Of a stretch of DNA of 51,843 nt, positions 6,683-15,982 are shown one piece after another. The notes beneath the pieces were generated by a model. That model worked only from the letters and a program-made list of their open reading frames with translations, was not told the DNA's origin and did not search any database. Within the stretch, counting starts at the first letter, position 1. Every line of letters begins with the position of its first letter. The position numbers and the translations under genes were made by a program. The DNA comes from Aquimarina agarivorans (GTDB taxonomy: Bacteria > Bacteroidota > Bacteroidia > Flavobacteriales > Flavobacteriaceae), in assembly GCF_000218485.1 (NCBI RefSeq), contig NZ_AFPB01000135.1, forward strand, positions 1 through 51,843, written 5' to 3'.

Positions 6683-7265
6683 AGTTTTATGTTTGAGGTT
6701 TAAATCGGACAAATGCAAATTACACAGCTCATAGGTTAACCAGAGTAAATTGATAGCACTTGGCATCAAGAAATGTAAAAGACACTCGGTTAATAGCTCT
6801 TATTCATAAGTATCTATTTTGAAGCTGTACTGCTAAGTATGCTTATATTATTATACCTAGTAATTTTAATATATATAAGTATATAAAACGTATCATTGAT
6901 CATATAAATCATTAATAATACTCCTTTTAGTCAAATTATTGCACTAAGTAATATTTATCTTACTATAATTAAATGTTAATATCGATAAATGACAGTCTAT
7001 TTATTTAATTATTGTTTTTTTTAAGCGTAATAAATTAAAATTTATCAATTATTTTGTCATTTTTGTTTAAATATCATTTTTTTATCCTAAAAAAATCTTA
7101 ATAAAATATAATTATTCCTACAGTATATCTGTTTTTGTATAGCTTTGAGTAAGACTCTATTATTGTTTTTAAAATCAATAATTCTAATGCATTTATAAAT
7201 TTGTGTTGATTTTAATGAGCGTAAAGTGATGGGTTTTTGCAATGTAACTTCAAAAACTATATAAA
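6683..7265. other. AT-rich intergenic stretch without a gene
   Basis: About 580 bp of very AT-rich sequence separates the mobile islet from the subtilase gene. I see no supportable open frame, no RNA gene and no clear hairpin terminator. It must contain the promoter of the subtilase gene. Confidence 0.6.
7196..7203 (+). promoter_or_regulatory. Possible -7 box (TAnnTTTG) for the subtilase gene
   Basis: TAAATTTG fits the Bacteroidota -7 consensus TAnnTTTG and lies 62 bp before the ATG. No convincing -33 TTTG is seen at the right distance, so this is a weak call. Confidence 0.35.
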
Positions 7266-9401
7266 ATGAAAAATTGTTATTTAGTCTATCTTTTTATATC
7301 GGTGTTATTAAGTGCTTCGTTGACGGCGCAAGAATACCGATTAAGTGATTCTCAAAAACAAAGATTGACACTCTTAAAAAGTAATTCCAAACTAGGATTT
7401 GGTTTTAAGCAACTACTAAAGGATCCTTCTAAAATTGATCAATTTATTGTTAATAAAGGGAACATATCATTTATAGCATCGCCTACTAATGAAACAGCTA
7501 CGTTGTTAAATGAATTACTTACTATAGGAGCTAAAGATTGTGTTATCGTTAATGCTTTGGTTTGTGGTAAAATAAGTATTGATGCTATTGAGCGTTTGGA
7601 AGGTTTGGAAACTTTAAAAATGGTAATGCCTGAGTTTAAACCTAAATTAAATGTAGGTGTTGTAGATAGTGAAGGAGATCGTTCAATGCTTACTGACTCA
7701 ATAAGAAATAATTTGGGTTTGAACGGGACTGGAATCAAAATAGGGATTCTATCCGATAGTTACAATTCACTAGGTGGTGCTGCTGATTCAGTATTAGAAG
7801 GTGATTTGCCAGGAGTGGGAAATCCAAATGGTTTTACAAAACCAGTAGTTATATTGAAAGATTTACCAGAAGATCCTGAAGCGGAGTCGCCAAGAGGAAG
7901 TGACGAAGGTAGAGCAATGGCTGAATTAATACATGACGTAGCACCAGGGGCAGAATTATTTTTTTACACAGCGTTTGATGGAGTTTTAGATTTTGCGGCG
8001 GGCATTAGAGCGTTGGAAGCTGCGGGCTGTGATATTATAGTTGATGATGTGAGTTATTTTGTTGAAAGTTATTTTCAGGATAGTGCCGTTGGTGGAGCTG
8101 TTAATGATGTAGCAGAAAGTGGAGTTTCTTATTTTTCATCTGCAGGAAATTCTGATAGAGCTTCGTACGAGAATGACTTTGTAAACTCAGGAATAGTAGG
8201 ACCGTCAGGAGGGGAGTTATTAGATTTTGGTGGAAATGATACCGCGCAGCGTTTAACGATACCAGCAGGTCGATCTATCAATTTGTTTATCATGTGGGAC
8301 GACCCTCAGCCAGCTTTTAATGATAAACCAAATCCAAATCCGCAAACAGATATAGATGCATTTTTGTTTGATGCAGAATCTCTTGAATTACTTGATTCAA
8401 GTGTTTTTGATAATATTACTGATGGATTTAACATTGAATTAATTCAATTTGACAATTCAACGGGAACTACTGATATTTCTGCAGATCTTGTAATAGAAAA
8501 ATTTTCAGGACCAAATCCAAGAGTTATCAAATACTTGGATAGAGATGAGGGTGTTGTTTTTGTTGATACCGTTGGAACAAGTGCGGGTACTTGCGTTGGA
8601 CATTCAAATGTACCTGGAGCAATTGCGGTAGGAGCAGCTTCTTTCTTTAATACTCCTGAATTTAATGATTTTAGAGTTTCATTAGGTGCTGAACCATTGG
8701 AACTTTCTGTTGTAAATGGATTTTCATCGGCAGGTGGAACTCCAATTTTGTTAGCTAGCGATGGTACACCAATTGAGCCTCAATTTAATGAAAATCCTTT
8801 CATTGTAGGTCCCAATGGAACTAATACCAGCTTTTTTGGTCAAGATTTACAGTTTGCACCTGACGGTTTTCCAAACTTTTTTGGAACCTCAGCAAGTGCA
8901 CCTTTAGTAGCGGCGGCAACTGCCTTATTATTGGAGGCCAATAATGAGTTGACTACAGCGGAAATCAGAGAAGCCTATAAAAATACGGCTGAAGATATGA
9001 ATGATCCATTAACTGAAGAATTTGACGAAGGTTATGATGTTAAAACAGGTCATGGATTCATCAATACATTTGATGCGTTAGTTGAAATACTTGGGGATGA
9101 TTTTGTAATGGATAGCGATATAGAAAGAGGAGAGTCGAATGTAATTTCTGTAAATGCTTTTCCTTCTCCATTTGAAAGAGAATTTAAACTGAATCTAGTT
9201 GTTGAAGGGAAATGTGAATTATTTGTTGACATATTTTCTTTTACAGGAAGAAATGTTTTTCATAAAGAAATTACACTGGAAAATAGAGACGTTAACGAAA
9301 CAGTTTATTTAGGAAATGAGCCAGATGGCTTGTATTTTATTAACGTTGTTGATTTGAAAACGCAAAAGTTAATTGACACACGTTCTATCTTTAAAAATTA
9401 A
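7266..9401 (+). CDS. Secreted subtilisin-like (S8) protease with T9SS C-terminal sorting domain
   Basis: This 711-residue protein starts with a signal peptide (MKNCYLVYLFISVLLSASLT, cleavage near AQ at 21-22). The S8 catalytic domain follows. The catalytic residues are Asp164 (GILSDSYN), His223 (ELIHDVAPGAE), oxyanion Asn295 (SSAGNSD) and Ser542 in GTSASAP. The long insertion between Asn295 and Ser542 resembles a beta-sandwich insert. The last 80 or so residues (VNAFPSPFEREFKLNL...GLYFINVVD) form a Por-type sorting domain, which would route the enzyme through the type IX secretion system to the cell surface or medium. The gene is monocistronic: a long AT-rich region lies upstream and a terminator downstream. 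The substrate is not predictable. Confidence 0.9.
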   Translation: MKNCYLVYLFISVLLSASLTAQEYRLSDSQKQRLTLLKSNSKLGFGFKQLLKDPSKIDQFIVNKGNISFIASPTNETATLLNELLTIGAKDCVIVNALVCGKISIDAIERLEGLETLKMVMPEFKPKLNVGVVDSEGDRSMLTDSIRNNLGLNGTGIKIGILSDSYNSLGGAADSVLEGDLPGVGNPNGFTKPVVILKDLPEDPEAESPRGSDEGRAMAELIHDVAPGAELFFYTAFDGVLDFAAGIRALEAAGCDIIVDDVSYFVESYFQDSAVGGAVNDVAESGVSYFSSAGNSDRASYENDFVNSGIVGPSGGELLDFGGNDTAQRLTIPAGRSINLFIMWDDPQPAFNDKPNPNPQTDIDAFLFDAESLELLDSSVFDNITDGFNIELIQFDNSTGTTDISADLVIEKFSGPNPRVIKYLDRDEGVVFVDTVGTSAGTCVGHSNVPGAIAVGAASFFNTPEFNDFRVSLGAEPLELSVVNGFSSAGGTPILLASDGTPIEPQFNENPFIVGPNGTNTSFFGQDLQFAPDGFPNFFGTSASAPLVAAATALLLEANNELTTAEIREAYKNTAEDMNDPLTEEFDEGYDVKTGHGFINTFDALVEILGDDFVMDSDIERGESNVISVNAFPSPFEREFKLNLVVEGKCELFVDIFSFTGRNVFHKEITLENRDVNETVYLGNEPDGLYFINVVDLKTQKLIDTRSIFKN

Positions 9402-9425
9402 ATGAACCACCATAAATAAATGATA

Positions 9426-9456
9426 AAGCTGTCTAAATTTTAGGCAGCTTTTTTTT
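9426..9456 (+). terminator. Rho-independent terminator of the subtilase gene
   Basis: AAGCTGtCTAAA and the complementary TTTAGgCAGCTT form a hairpin with a short A/T loop, followed by a run of T. It lies 24 bp after the subtilase stop, between convergent genes. Confidence 0.8.
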
Positions 9457-9483
9457 GCTATAAATTTAACGTTCGGTCAATGC

Positions 9484-10968
9484 TCAATCAAAATTATTAC
9501 GATCGGATAATGTATGGCGACTCAAAATTCGAAAGCTTTCGGATTTTACCGTTGGATCATCTTTTAATTTCCACAAATGATCACTTGCTTTTTGTCTTGT
9601 TTTGCTTAGTTCAACAATTGGTAGTGGGTAGTCATTTCCAATATCAATATTTAAAAACTGTTGCTCTAATGGAGGAATCAAGTAGGGCTCATGGATATAC
9701 TGTACAGGAATATCTTTTAATTCAGGAATCCATTTTTTAATAAATTCTCCAGCAGGGTCGTGTTCTTTGCTATTTTTAACTGGGTTATATATACGCAACA
9801 TATTTATACCTGTTTCACCAGCTTGCATTTGCAACTGCGGAAAATGTATTCCAGGTTCAAAATCTAAAAATTGTTTGGATAAATGAGTAGTTGCACCCTG
9901 CCAGGGTTGCCATAAATTATGAGTGTAAAATGATACCACTAAGGCACGCATTCTAAAATTTAGATAACCAGTCGTATTTAAACAGCGCATACAAGCATCA
10001 ACTATTGGATAACCAGTATTTCCTGTTATCCACGCTTCGTGATATTGATCGGATATATTTTTTTTTAGTTTGTGATAGCCCCGGTTGATACTTTCAAATT
10101 CCATGCGATCTTCCATTTCAAACTTTTGAATAAAATGGGCTTGCCACCTTAATCTTGAAGTAAAACCATCTATACAGCGTTTATTGCTTGCTTCAATTTT
10201 AAATACTTTAGCATGCTGCCAAACCTGTCTAACAGACAAATTGCCCCAAGCAAGGTAAGGGGATAAGCGGCTGCAGCTTTTACGAGCAAGTACTGGTTTT
10301 GAAATATGCGAGTTGTAATTTTTATACCTACCATCCTTAAAAAAAGAATGTAAATATTTTATTCCCATTTCCGTGCCTCCCTTTTGGAATTGGGAATCGT
10401 TTGGTGTTTTTAAATAGGTTTCTTTAAAAAACGAAGCCACGTTTATTAAAGTTTCGGTAGCTATAAAATTGGAAAACTTTGGTAAAAAGTCAAATTTGGG
10501 TTGGAGCATATAGCTGGTCCAATTTTCACTCCAATTGATTCTATCTTTTAAGCCTCGGGCTACTCCGTTAGTGATACTTTCTTCCCAATGTATTAAATTG
10601 TTTTTACAAAAACGTTTAACAGCTTTATCGCGTTCGTAAGTAACTCTCAATCCGGTTTCCTGATGGGAAAATAAATTTTTTATTGTCCAAAACTGAAGTA
10701 GTTTACTAATAGCAGGTATAAATTCAGCAGTTACTGCTAAAATTTTTGTATCAAATTCTTTCAGCTCATTATTCATATCAACAATGGATTCTTTAATAAA
10801 ATTCCAATGCCGATCACTGTAATGAGGATTTTGTATTAATGAAGGTTCAAAAGTAAATAGCAATAACGTAGGTAAACCATTTGAAATAGCTTTATGTAAG
10901 GGCTCGTGATCTAACAAACGTAAATCGCGTTTAAACCAAACAATATTTATGGAAGGTTTAGTAGTCAT
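9484..10968 (-). CDS. Photolyase/cryptochrome family protein (FAD-binding)
   Basis: This 494-residue protein has the full photolyase layout. The N-terminal antenna-type alpha/beta domain begins INIVWFKRDLRLLDHEPLHKAI. The C-terminal FAD-binding helical domain carries SRLSPYLAWGNLSVRQVW, WITGNTGYPIVDACMRCL and LWQPWQGATTHLSK. It is neither a Cry-DASH nor an FeS-BCP; both of those are separate neighbours. Which lesion it repairs, CPD or (6-4), cannot be read from sequence alone, and a sensory role is possible. It is the last gene of the light-repair operon, and its ATG overlaps the end of the FeS-BCP gene by 11 bp. Confidence 0.9.
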   Translation of the reverse strand: MTTKPSINIVWFKRDLRLLDHEPLHKAISNGLPTLLLFTFEPSLIQNPHYSDRHWNFIKESIVDMNNELKEFDTKILAVTAEFIPAISKLLQFWTIKNLFSHQETGLRVTYERDKAVKRFCKNNLIHWEESITNGVARGLKDRINWSENWTSYMLQPKFDFLPKFSNFIATETLINVASFFKETYLKTPNDSQFQKGGTEMGIKYLHSFFKDGRYKNYNSHISKPVLARKSCSRLSPYLAWGNLSVRQVWQHAKVFKIEASNKRCIDGFTSRLRWQAHFIQKFEMEDRMEFESINRGYHKLKKNISDQYHEAWITGNTGYPIVDACMRCLNTTGYLNFRMRALVVSFYTHNLWQPWQGATTHLSKQFLDFEPGIHFPQLQMQAGETGINMLRIYNPVKNSKEHDPAGEFIKKWIPELKDIPVQYIHEPYLIPPLEQQFLNIDIGNDYPLPIVELSKTRQKASDHLWKLKDDPTVKSESFRILSRHTLSDRNNFD

Positions 10969-12490
10969 TGGGGTTGGAAATTATATGTGCTGCTCTTTGT
11001 TTGTGAGCAACTAAGGTTTCAGTATCCATTTTATCGAGCAAACTGTACATCATACGCATGCGTTGGTTCCCCTTTAGTATTGGGCGCTTTTCATCAAGGA
11101 AATTCCAATACAAGGAATTGAAAGGGCACGCATTTTCACCTATTTTTTTAGAAACTTTATAATGGCAACCTTTACAATAATTGCTCATTTTATTAATGTA
11201 GCTTCCGCTAGAAACATAAGGTTTTGTGGCTACAAGGCCTCCATCAGCAAATTGACTCATGCCACGTGTATTGGTAATCTCAACCCATTCAATTGCATCA
11301 TTGTAAATGCCTAAATACCATTTGTCCACTTCATCAGGATTTGTTTGAGTCAGTAAAGCGTAATTGCCAGTCACCATTAAGCGTTGTATGTGGTGCGCAT
11401 AGCCAGTTTGTAAACTTTGTGTGATGCTGTGGTGTAAACAATTCATTTTTGTTTTTCCCGTCCAATAAAAATCCGGCAAGGGATTTTTATTATCTAATTT
11501 ATTTAGATTGGCATAATCAGGCATCTTCATCCAATATATACCACGCATGTATTCGCGCCAACCTATAATTTGCCGTACAAACCCTTCAACTTGACTAATA
11601 GCAATAGTGTCCTTATTGCTTCTCCAGTAATGGATTACTGCATCAACAACTTCTTTAGGATGTAACTGTTTGCTGTTCATTGCAAATGAGAGATTGCTAT
11701 GAAAAAGATAATATTCCTCCGTATGCATGGCATCCTGAAAATCACCAAAATGAATTAAAAGGTGTTTGAAGAAATAATCGAGCACCGCTAATGATTCTTT
11801 TCTACTCGTAGGACAATTAAAACTGGTAGTATCAATTACTCCAATAGTTTTTACATTTTGTGTTTTTAGTAATGAAACAATAGTTTGTATATCCGTATTA
11901 AAATTTTTTTTACCAGGTATTTCGGGATCTCCTTTCCATTTGTTTCTATTGCTATGGTCAAAATTCCATTTGCCACCTTCGGGACTGTCATCGTTATCCA
12001 TCATAATATGAAACCGCTTCCGCATGTAGCGGTAAAAGAATTCCATGGTGTACTGCTTTTTACCTTTAAAAAAAGTGGTAAGATCTGTCCGACTTGTTAA
12101 AAAATGCTCGCTGTCCACCACGTTACTAGCAATAGAAAGAGTATCGCAAAATTTTTGTAATTGTTGGTCTAATCGGTATTCGTCTGGAAGTTGATACTCA
12201 AAAAAATCAGCCTTTTTATTTGCTAATACTTGGGATAAATTTGCGGTTATGGATTGTAGGTTTTCGGTTTGGTCTAGTTCGTAATAGATCACTTGATGAC
12301 CTAGCTGTTGTAAATGCGCAGCAAAATTTCGCATACTTTTAAAAAAAGCGACTATTTTTTGGATGTGATGGGTAACATAATCGGTTTCCTGACGCATTTC
12401 GGCCATAAAATAGATGACACTTGCATCCACTGATTTAAACCAGGAATGGTTGTAATTTAATTGATCGCCGAGTATGAGTCTTACTGTCAT
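10958..12490 (-). CDS. FeS-BCP / prokaryotic (6-4) photolyase-type protein with iron-sulfur cluster
   Basis: This 510-residue protein belongs to the deoxyribodipyrimidine photolyase-related (DPRP) group, typified by Agrobacterium PhrB. It begins VRLILGDQLNYNHSWF. The four cluster cysteines are in place at Cys351, Cys439, Cys442 and Cys455 (NCLHH, NYCKGC, NACPFN), matching the spacing of PhrB Cys350/438/441/454. Characterised members repair (6-4) photoproducts, carry a [4Fe-4S] cluster, FAD and a lumazine antenna, and work with light. It is flanked in the same operon by a second photolyase and by Cry-DASH, so its DNA-repair context is strong. Confidence 0.92.
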   Translation of the reverse strand: MTVRLILGDQLNYNHSWFKSVDASVIYFMAEMRQETDYVTHHIQKIVAFFKSMRNFAAHLQQLGHQVIYYELDQTENLQSITANLSQVLANKKADFFEYQLPDEYRLDQQLQKFCDTLSIASNVVDSEHFLTSRTDLTTFFKGKKQYTMEFFYRYMRKRFHIMMDNDDSPEGGKWNFDHSNRNKWKGDPEIPGKKNFNTDIQTIVSLLKTQNVKTIGVIDTTSFNCPTSRKESLAVLDYFFKHLLIHFGDFQDAMHTEEYYLFHSNLSFAMNSKQLHPKEVVDAVIHYWRSNKDTIAISQVEGFVRQIIGWREYMRGIYWMKMPDYANLNKLDNKNPLPDFYWTGKTKMNCLHHSITQSLQTGYAHHIQRLMVTGNYALLTQTNPDEVDKWYLGIYNDAIEWVEITNTRGMSQFADGGLVATKPYVSSGSYINKMSNYCKGCHYKVSKKIGENACPFNSLYWNFLDEKRPILKGNQRMRMMYSLLDKMDTETLVAHKQRAAHIISNPNDY

Positions 12491-12533
12491 TAGTTGATGC
12501 TTACGTTGTTTTAAATTTTAAAAAGTGGTTTAC

Positions 12534-13832
12534 TTAAAATAGGGTAGGTTGTAACCACAAGCGTTGAAATTTTTTATTGGTGTCATACCTTTCAGCTTGC
12601 AGATCTACGTTAAATTTCCGATCTCTTGGGTCATTACCTATACCAGCAACGTACATCCAATTTCCGTAATTGCTGTGCACATCATAATCAATAAGCATGC
12701 TTTCAAAATAAGCGGCACCAATACGCCAATCGACCAATAAATCCTTCGCTAAATACGAACCTACATTTTGACGGCCTCGGTTACTCATCCAACCGGTTTG
12801 CTGTAATTCAAGCATATTTGCATCAACAAATGGTTTACCTGTGTTTCCGTGGATCCAATGTTGAACTACTTCCATATCCGTTGACCAGTTGTAATTTTTA
12901 TTTAAAATACCTCCGATTTTAAATATAGAGTTGCCGTGTTTTAAGGAAATATATTTAAAATAATCACGCCATAGCAATTCAAAAATCAACCAGTAGGTGG
13001 AATCATTTTTCTTAATTTCTTTTTCAAACTTTTTAACTTGAATATAAATTGTTTTGGCAGAAATACTACCGTTAGCTAACCAAGCAGAAAATTTGGAACT
13101 ATAATCCGTACCCAATAATCCGTTTCTAGTTTTTTTGTAATACGCTAGTTTTTTGGTTTCCCAGAAATAGGAATTCAGTCTTTCCAATGCACTATTTTCA
13201 CCTCCTTTAAATGGGAAGGCAGTATGTGAAGGAGTCTCGAAATAGGTAAAACCAAGATCAGTTAAGTTAAGAATTTTGGTTTTATTTTCAATTGGATTTT
13301 GAAGATAAGCAGGATCGATAGTCGCTAAATCCTCAACCTTTGCGTATTTTTCAACACTTTTTCGAAAACGTGTAAATACCTGAGGTATTTTTTCAATAGT
13401 AAACTGAATATTATCAGGTTGGTATAAAAATTGGTCGTAACTTTCAATCCATGCGACCAAGTTTTTGGTAAGCGCTTTTTTTACGGCATTTGTTACTTTT
13501 AATTCTTCGCTAGTCCATTCCTTCTGACAGTATATGTGGGTACAATTGTGGGCGCTAATAATTTCAGGAAGTTTATCCTCGGGCTTGTTAAAATACACAA
13601 ACAAAGGAATATTGAATTTAGCAAGATTTAATTTTAGTTGTTCCACAGTTTCAATCAAAAACTGGGTTCTAAATTTTCCTGTTTTAATAAACCCATACGG
13701 ATCTGTAGAAAATTGTCTTGGATCAAAGCAATATACCCCAATTACACTATCATGTTTGCGAGTAGCCTCAGCCAATGATTTTTGATCATTTACCCTTAAG
13801 TCATTACGAAACCAAATTAAACCTGTACTCAT
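12534..13832 (-). CDS. DASH-type cryptochrome (single-strand DNA photolyase)
   Basis: This 432-residue protein begins GLIWFRNDLRVNDQKSLAEA and contains the Cry-DASH FAD-domain hallmarks. These are FPFKGGENSALERLNSYFWETKKLAYYKKTRNGLLG, then WSTDMEVVQHWIHGNTGKPFVDANMLELQQTGWMSNRGRQNVGSYL and the C-terminal VAGIGNDPRDRKFNVDLQAERYD (named here in pieces). The NMLELQQTGWMSNRGRQN block is the DASH signature. Family members repair CPDs in single-stranded or loop DNA and may act as blue-light sensors. It lies 3 bp after the DUF2256 gene and 43 bp before the FeS-BCP gene. Confidence 0.92.
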   Translation of the reverse strand: MSTGLIWFRNDLRVNDQKSLAEATRKHDSVIGVYCFDPRQFSTDPYGFIKTGKFRTQFLIETVEQLKLNLAKFNIPLFVYFNKPEDKLPEIISAHNCTHIYCQKEWTSEELKVTNAVKKALTKNLVAWIESYDQFLYQPDNIQFTIEKIPQVFTRFRKSVEKYAKVEDLATIDPAYLQNPIENKTKILNLTDLGFTYFETPSHTAFPFKGGENSALERLNSYFWETKKLAYYKKTRNGLLGTDYSSKFSAWLANGSISAKTIYIQVKKFEKEIKKNDSTYWLIFELLWRDYFKYISLKHGNSIFKIGGILNKNYNWSTDMEVVQHWIHGNTGKPFVDANMLELQQTGWMSNRGRQNVGSYLAKDLLVDWRIGAAYFESMLIDYDVHSNYGNWMYVAGIGNDPRDRKFNVDLQAERYDTNKKFQRLWLQPTLF

Positions 13833-13835
13833 ATC

Positions 13836-13964
13836 TTATTTATTTCTTCTGCATCTTTCGCTACAATATTTTACATTTTCCCAATCTTTAGCCCACTTTT
13901 TTCTCCATGCAAATGGTTTATTGCAAATACTACAAATTTTTGTGGGTAAGTGTTGCTTTTTCAT
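13836..13964 (-). CDS. DUF2256 small zinc-ribbon-like protein
   Basis: A 42-residue ORF too short for most gene callers reads [20 protein letters not shown], then [20 protein letters not shown] and NK. The CxxC...CxxxC cysteine pattern and FAWRKKW...W...VKYCSERCR are the DUF2256 signature. Members are often found beside photolyase and cryptochrome genes, as here. The function is unknown. Its start overlaps the stop of the flavin-reductase gene by four bases (ATGA), and it ends 3 bp before Cry-DASH begins, so it is translationally coupled within the operon. Confidence 0.9.
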   Translation of the reverse strand: MKKQHLPTKICSICNKPFAWRKKWAKDWENVKYCSERCRRNK

Positions 13965-14596
13965 ACTTTTAAATGACCAAAATCAGGAACTTCATTAAGT
14001 CTCACGTACGGATATTCAGCAATTTTTTTTAAGCTGTAATAGCTGTTAAGTCCCGAAATTCCAACGCCGTTTAAAGTTTCTAAATTGATACTTTTATCTA
14101 AATCATTTGGAACAATTAAATGTTCCACTTCGCCAACAATTAATTTTGTGCCATTTAAAGGTATTTCAATTGTTTCCCTATATTTCATACCGAGTTTAAA
14201 TTTACTTTCAGCAACAAATGGTGCTTCAAAATCGGCTATAAATTCTTCTGTTAATCCGCAGGATTCAAATTCAGAAATGGATTCATCAAATTTACCTGAG
14301 GTGTAATGTGCATTTTTTACAAATGAAGGATGGATGTGGTTTATGGTATATGTACCAGTATCGATAATATTATCGTAAGTGTGTCGAGGCACTTCTCCAG
14401 TAGGGCGCATAACAAAACCAAATAGCGCAGGATCACTACCTAAATGAACAACTGAACTAAAAATAGCCACATTAGTATTTCCATTTTTATTGATACTCCC
14501 AATTAAATTCCCAGGTTTAATGCCCGAAGCGCTGTTCATAGTAATTATTCGGGTGGACTTATCCATTGCCGCTATATCTTGCTTTTTGTAATGCAT
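13961..14596 (-). CDS. Flavin reductase-like domain protein
   Basis: This 211-residue protein has the flavin-reductase (DIM6/NTAB, split-barrel FMN-binding) fold signature: [27 protein letters not shown] and a central [20 protein letters not shown]. Such proteins bind FMN or reduce flavins with NAD(P)H. In this operon it could supply reduced flavin or act with the photolyases, but that is inference from position. It is not a full-length known monooxygenase partner. Confidence 0.85.
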   Translation of the reverse strand: MHYKKQDIAAMDKSTRIITMNSASGIKPGNLIGSINKNGNTNVAIFSSVVHLGSDPALFGFVMRPTGEVPRHTYDNIIDTGTYTINHIHPSFVKNAHYTSGKFDESISEFESCGLTEEFIADFEAPFVAESKFKLGMKYRETIEIPLNGTKLIVGEVEHLIVPNDLDKSINLETLNGVGISGLNSYYSLKKIAEYPYVRLNEVPDFGHLKV

Positions 14597-14651
14597 ATCA
14601 AATTGTTAATTATTTCCTTACGGAGAAGTTTTATAACTGAACTTTAAAAAA

Positions 14652-14936
14652 CTAGCGTTTACTAATTCTATTTCCAGAAATGGCTCTTTGCCTGGAACAT
14701 TTAAAGCGTTTGATATCAGGATTTCTTTTTTTGGCGTGCTTTTGGCTTACACCGCTGTTTACTCTTTTGCGCCAACGTTTAAAACTACTTTCTTTAAGGT
14801 TGGCACGCATTAATTTGATAACCTCTTTTTCAGGAATATTAAATTGAAATTCAATAACCTCAAAAGGGGTACGATCTTCCCAAGCCATTTCTATAATCCG
14901 ATCTAATTGACGTTCATTAAATTGGGGAATACTCAT
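14652..14936 (-). CDS. DUF2805 / TIGR03643 family protein
   Basis: I chose the internal ATG (MSIPQFNERQ) rather than an upstream in-frame ATG, because family members start close to the conserved LDRIIEMAWEDRTPFEVIEFQF block. The 94-residue product continues with a predicted HTH-like region (IPEKEVIKLMRANLKESSFKRWRKR) and a basic tail. The function is unknown. Its steady company with photolyases and flavin proteins in Bacteroidota suggests a regulatory or accessory role in light response. It is the first gene of the minus-strand repair operon. Confidence 0.85.
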   Translation of the reverse strand: MSIPQFNERQLDRIIEMAWEDRTPFEVIEFQFNIPEKEVIKLMRANLKESSFKRWRKRVNSGVSQKHAKKRNPDIKRFKCSRQRAISGNRISKR

Positions 14937-15025
14937 ATATTTATTTTTTGTAAATATACAAGTGTTTAACTTTTTATTCAAAACACTAAACAAAAAATAA
15001 TGTTAAAACCCATTGCTTTGATTAA

Positions 15026-15197
15026 TTTGTGAAGTGTAATGGAAAAAATAGAATACGAGAAGCGTTGCTTGTAGGTCAGCCCCATGAGTTCTCGATACAT
15101 TTTTGCTTCGCTATTGCTATGCAAAAACACTCGAATTAGTATACGGTGTTAATTTCTAGTTCAGCATTGCTTCGAATATTTTGTGAAGTGTAATGGA
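15026..15197. repeat. Intergenic repeat: 18-bp direct repeats flanking an imperfect palindrome
   Basis: TTTGTGAAGTGTAATGGA occurs at 15026-15043 and again at 15180-15197. Between them, TTCTCGATACATTTTTGC (15089-15106) faces GCAAAAACACTCGAA (15121-15135), forming an imperfect hairpin. The layout resembles small non-coding intergenic repeats (REP/MITE-like) of flavobacteria. In addition TTCGAATATTTTGTG at 15171-15185 recurs at 15901-15915. The second direct repeat abuts the stop of acpH. Confidence 0.5.
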
Positions 15198-15788
15198 TCA
15201 AATTGTATTGATAAGAGTTGTTTGTAGCTTAACGTAAGCTTCTAGGTCTTTAAAAAAATAAGTGAATTGCTGTTCTAAATAATTGTAATTTTCATTGAGT
15301 TCAATGACTGCATAATTCATTTTTGAAATATTTTTAGTGCGCCGATTCATTTGGAATAGGATGTTGCTTATGCCACCAATTGTACGGTATTTGTAAAGCC
15401 AGTTTTCGTAAATCATTGCAGGAAGAAAATGCTGTACTCTTGGAGGTAACTTATTTTGATTTGTTTTGAGTAACGTATAAAAGTCAACAGTAAATTCTTT
15501 AAGTGGTGTAGCATGATAATTATTCCAGTTTTTTGCCAAAAAATGATCGAATATGATATCAGTTACCACACCTGCAAAATGCCCGTAACTTGAAAATTTT
15601 AGTTTACACTGTTTTGTAATGGAATGTTTGTCGGTGTAGGAGTCAATTGACCTGTGTAAAATGATCCCTTTTTTGACTGTTTCGTCATAATTTAAATAGC
15701 TATTTCCTTTGACCGAATCAGCAATAAAATTTCCAATTTGTATTTCAGGATGATCGTAAGAAAGGTAAATGTGTGCTAAAAAATTCAT
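15198..15788 (-). CDS. acpH: Acyl carrier protein phosphodiesterase (AcpH family)
   Basis: This 196-residue protein matches the AcpH/DUF479 family in length and motifs. They are MNFLAHIYLSYDHPEIQIGNFIADSVKG at the start, the metal-site block GIILHRSIDSYTDKH, and a central GVVTDIIFDHFLAKNW. The family belongs to the HD-like superfamily and removes 4'-phosphopantetheine from holo-ACP, thereby tuning fatty-acid synthesis. The gene stands alone on the minus strand, divergent from glmM. Confidence 0.9.
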   Translation of the reverse strand: MNFLAHIYLSYDHPEIQIGNFIADSVKGNSYLNYDETVKKGIILHRSIDSYTDKHSITKQCKLKFSSYGHFAGVVTDIIFDHFLAKNWNNYHATPLKEFTVDFYTLLKTNQNKLPPRVQHFLPAMIYENWLYKYRTIGGISNILFQMNRRTKNISKMNYAVIELNENYNYLEQQFTYFFKDLEAYVKLQTTLINTI

Positions 15789-15947
15789 TGATTGTAAGAT
15801 AAACTTAAAATGTAAATTGAACTAATGTTTAATTTAAATGTCAGCTTATTAATTTGTAATTTTTTATTATTAAGCGCTTTACGTTTTGTCTGTTTTTTCT
15901 TTCGAATATTTTGTGTAATTGCTTTCCTACTTGATATTTTTAAACTT

Positions 15948-15955
15948 TATATTTG
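15948..15955 (+). promoter_or_regulatory. -7 box (TAnnTTTG) upstream of glmM
   Basis: TATATTTG fits the Bacteroidota -7 consensus and lies 27 bp before the ATG. A TTG upstream is present, but spacing to a -33 element is not ideal. Confidence 0.5.
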
Positions 15956-15982
15956 TTAAAAACCAAAATCAAATTATTATAA

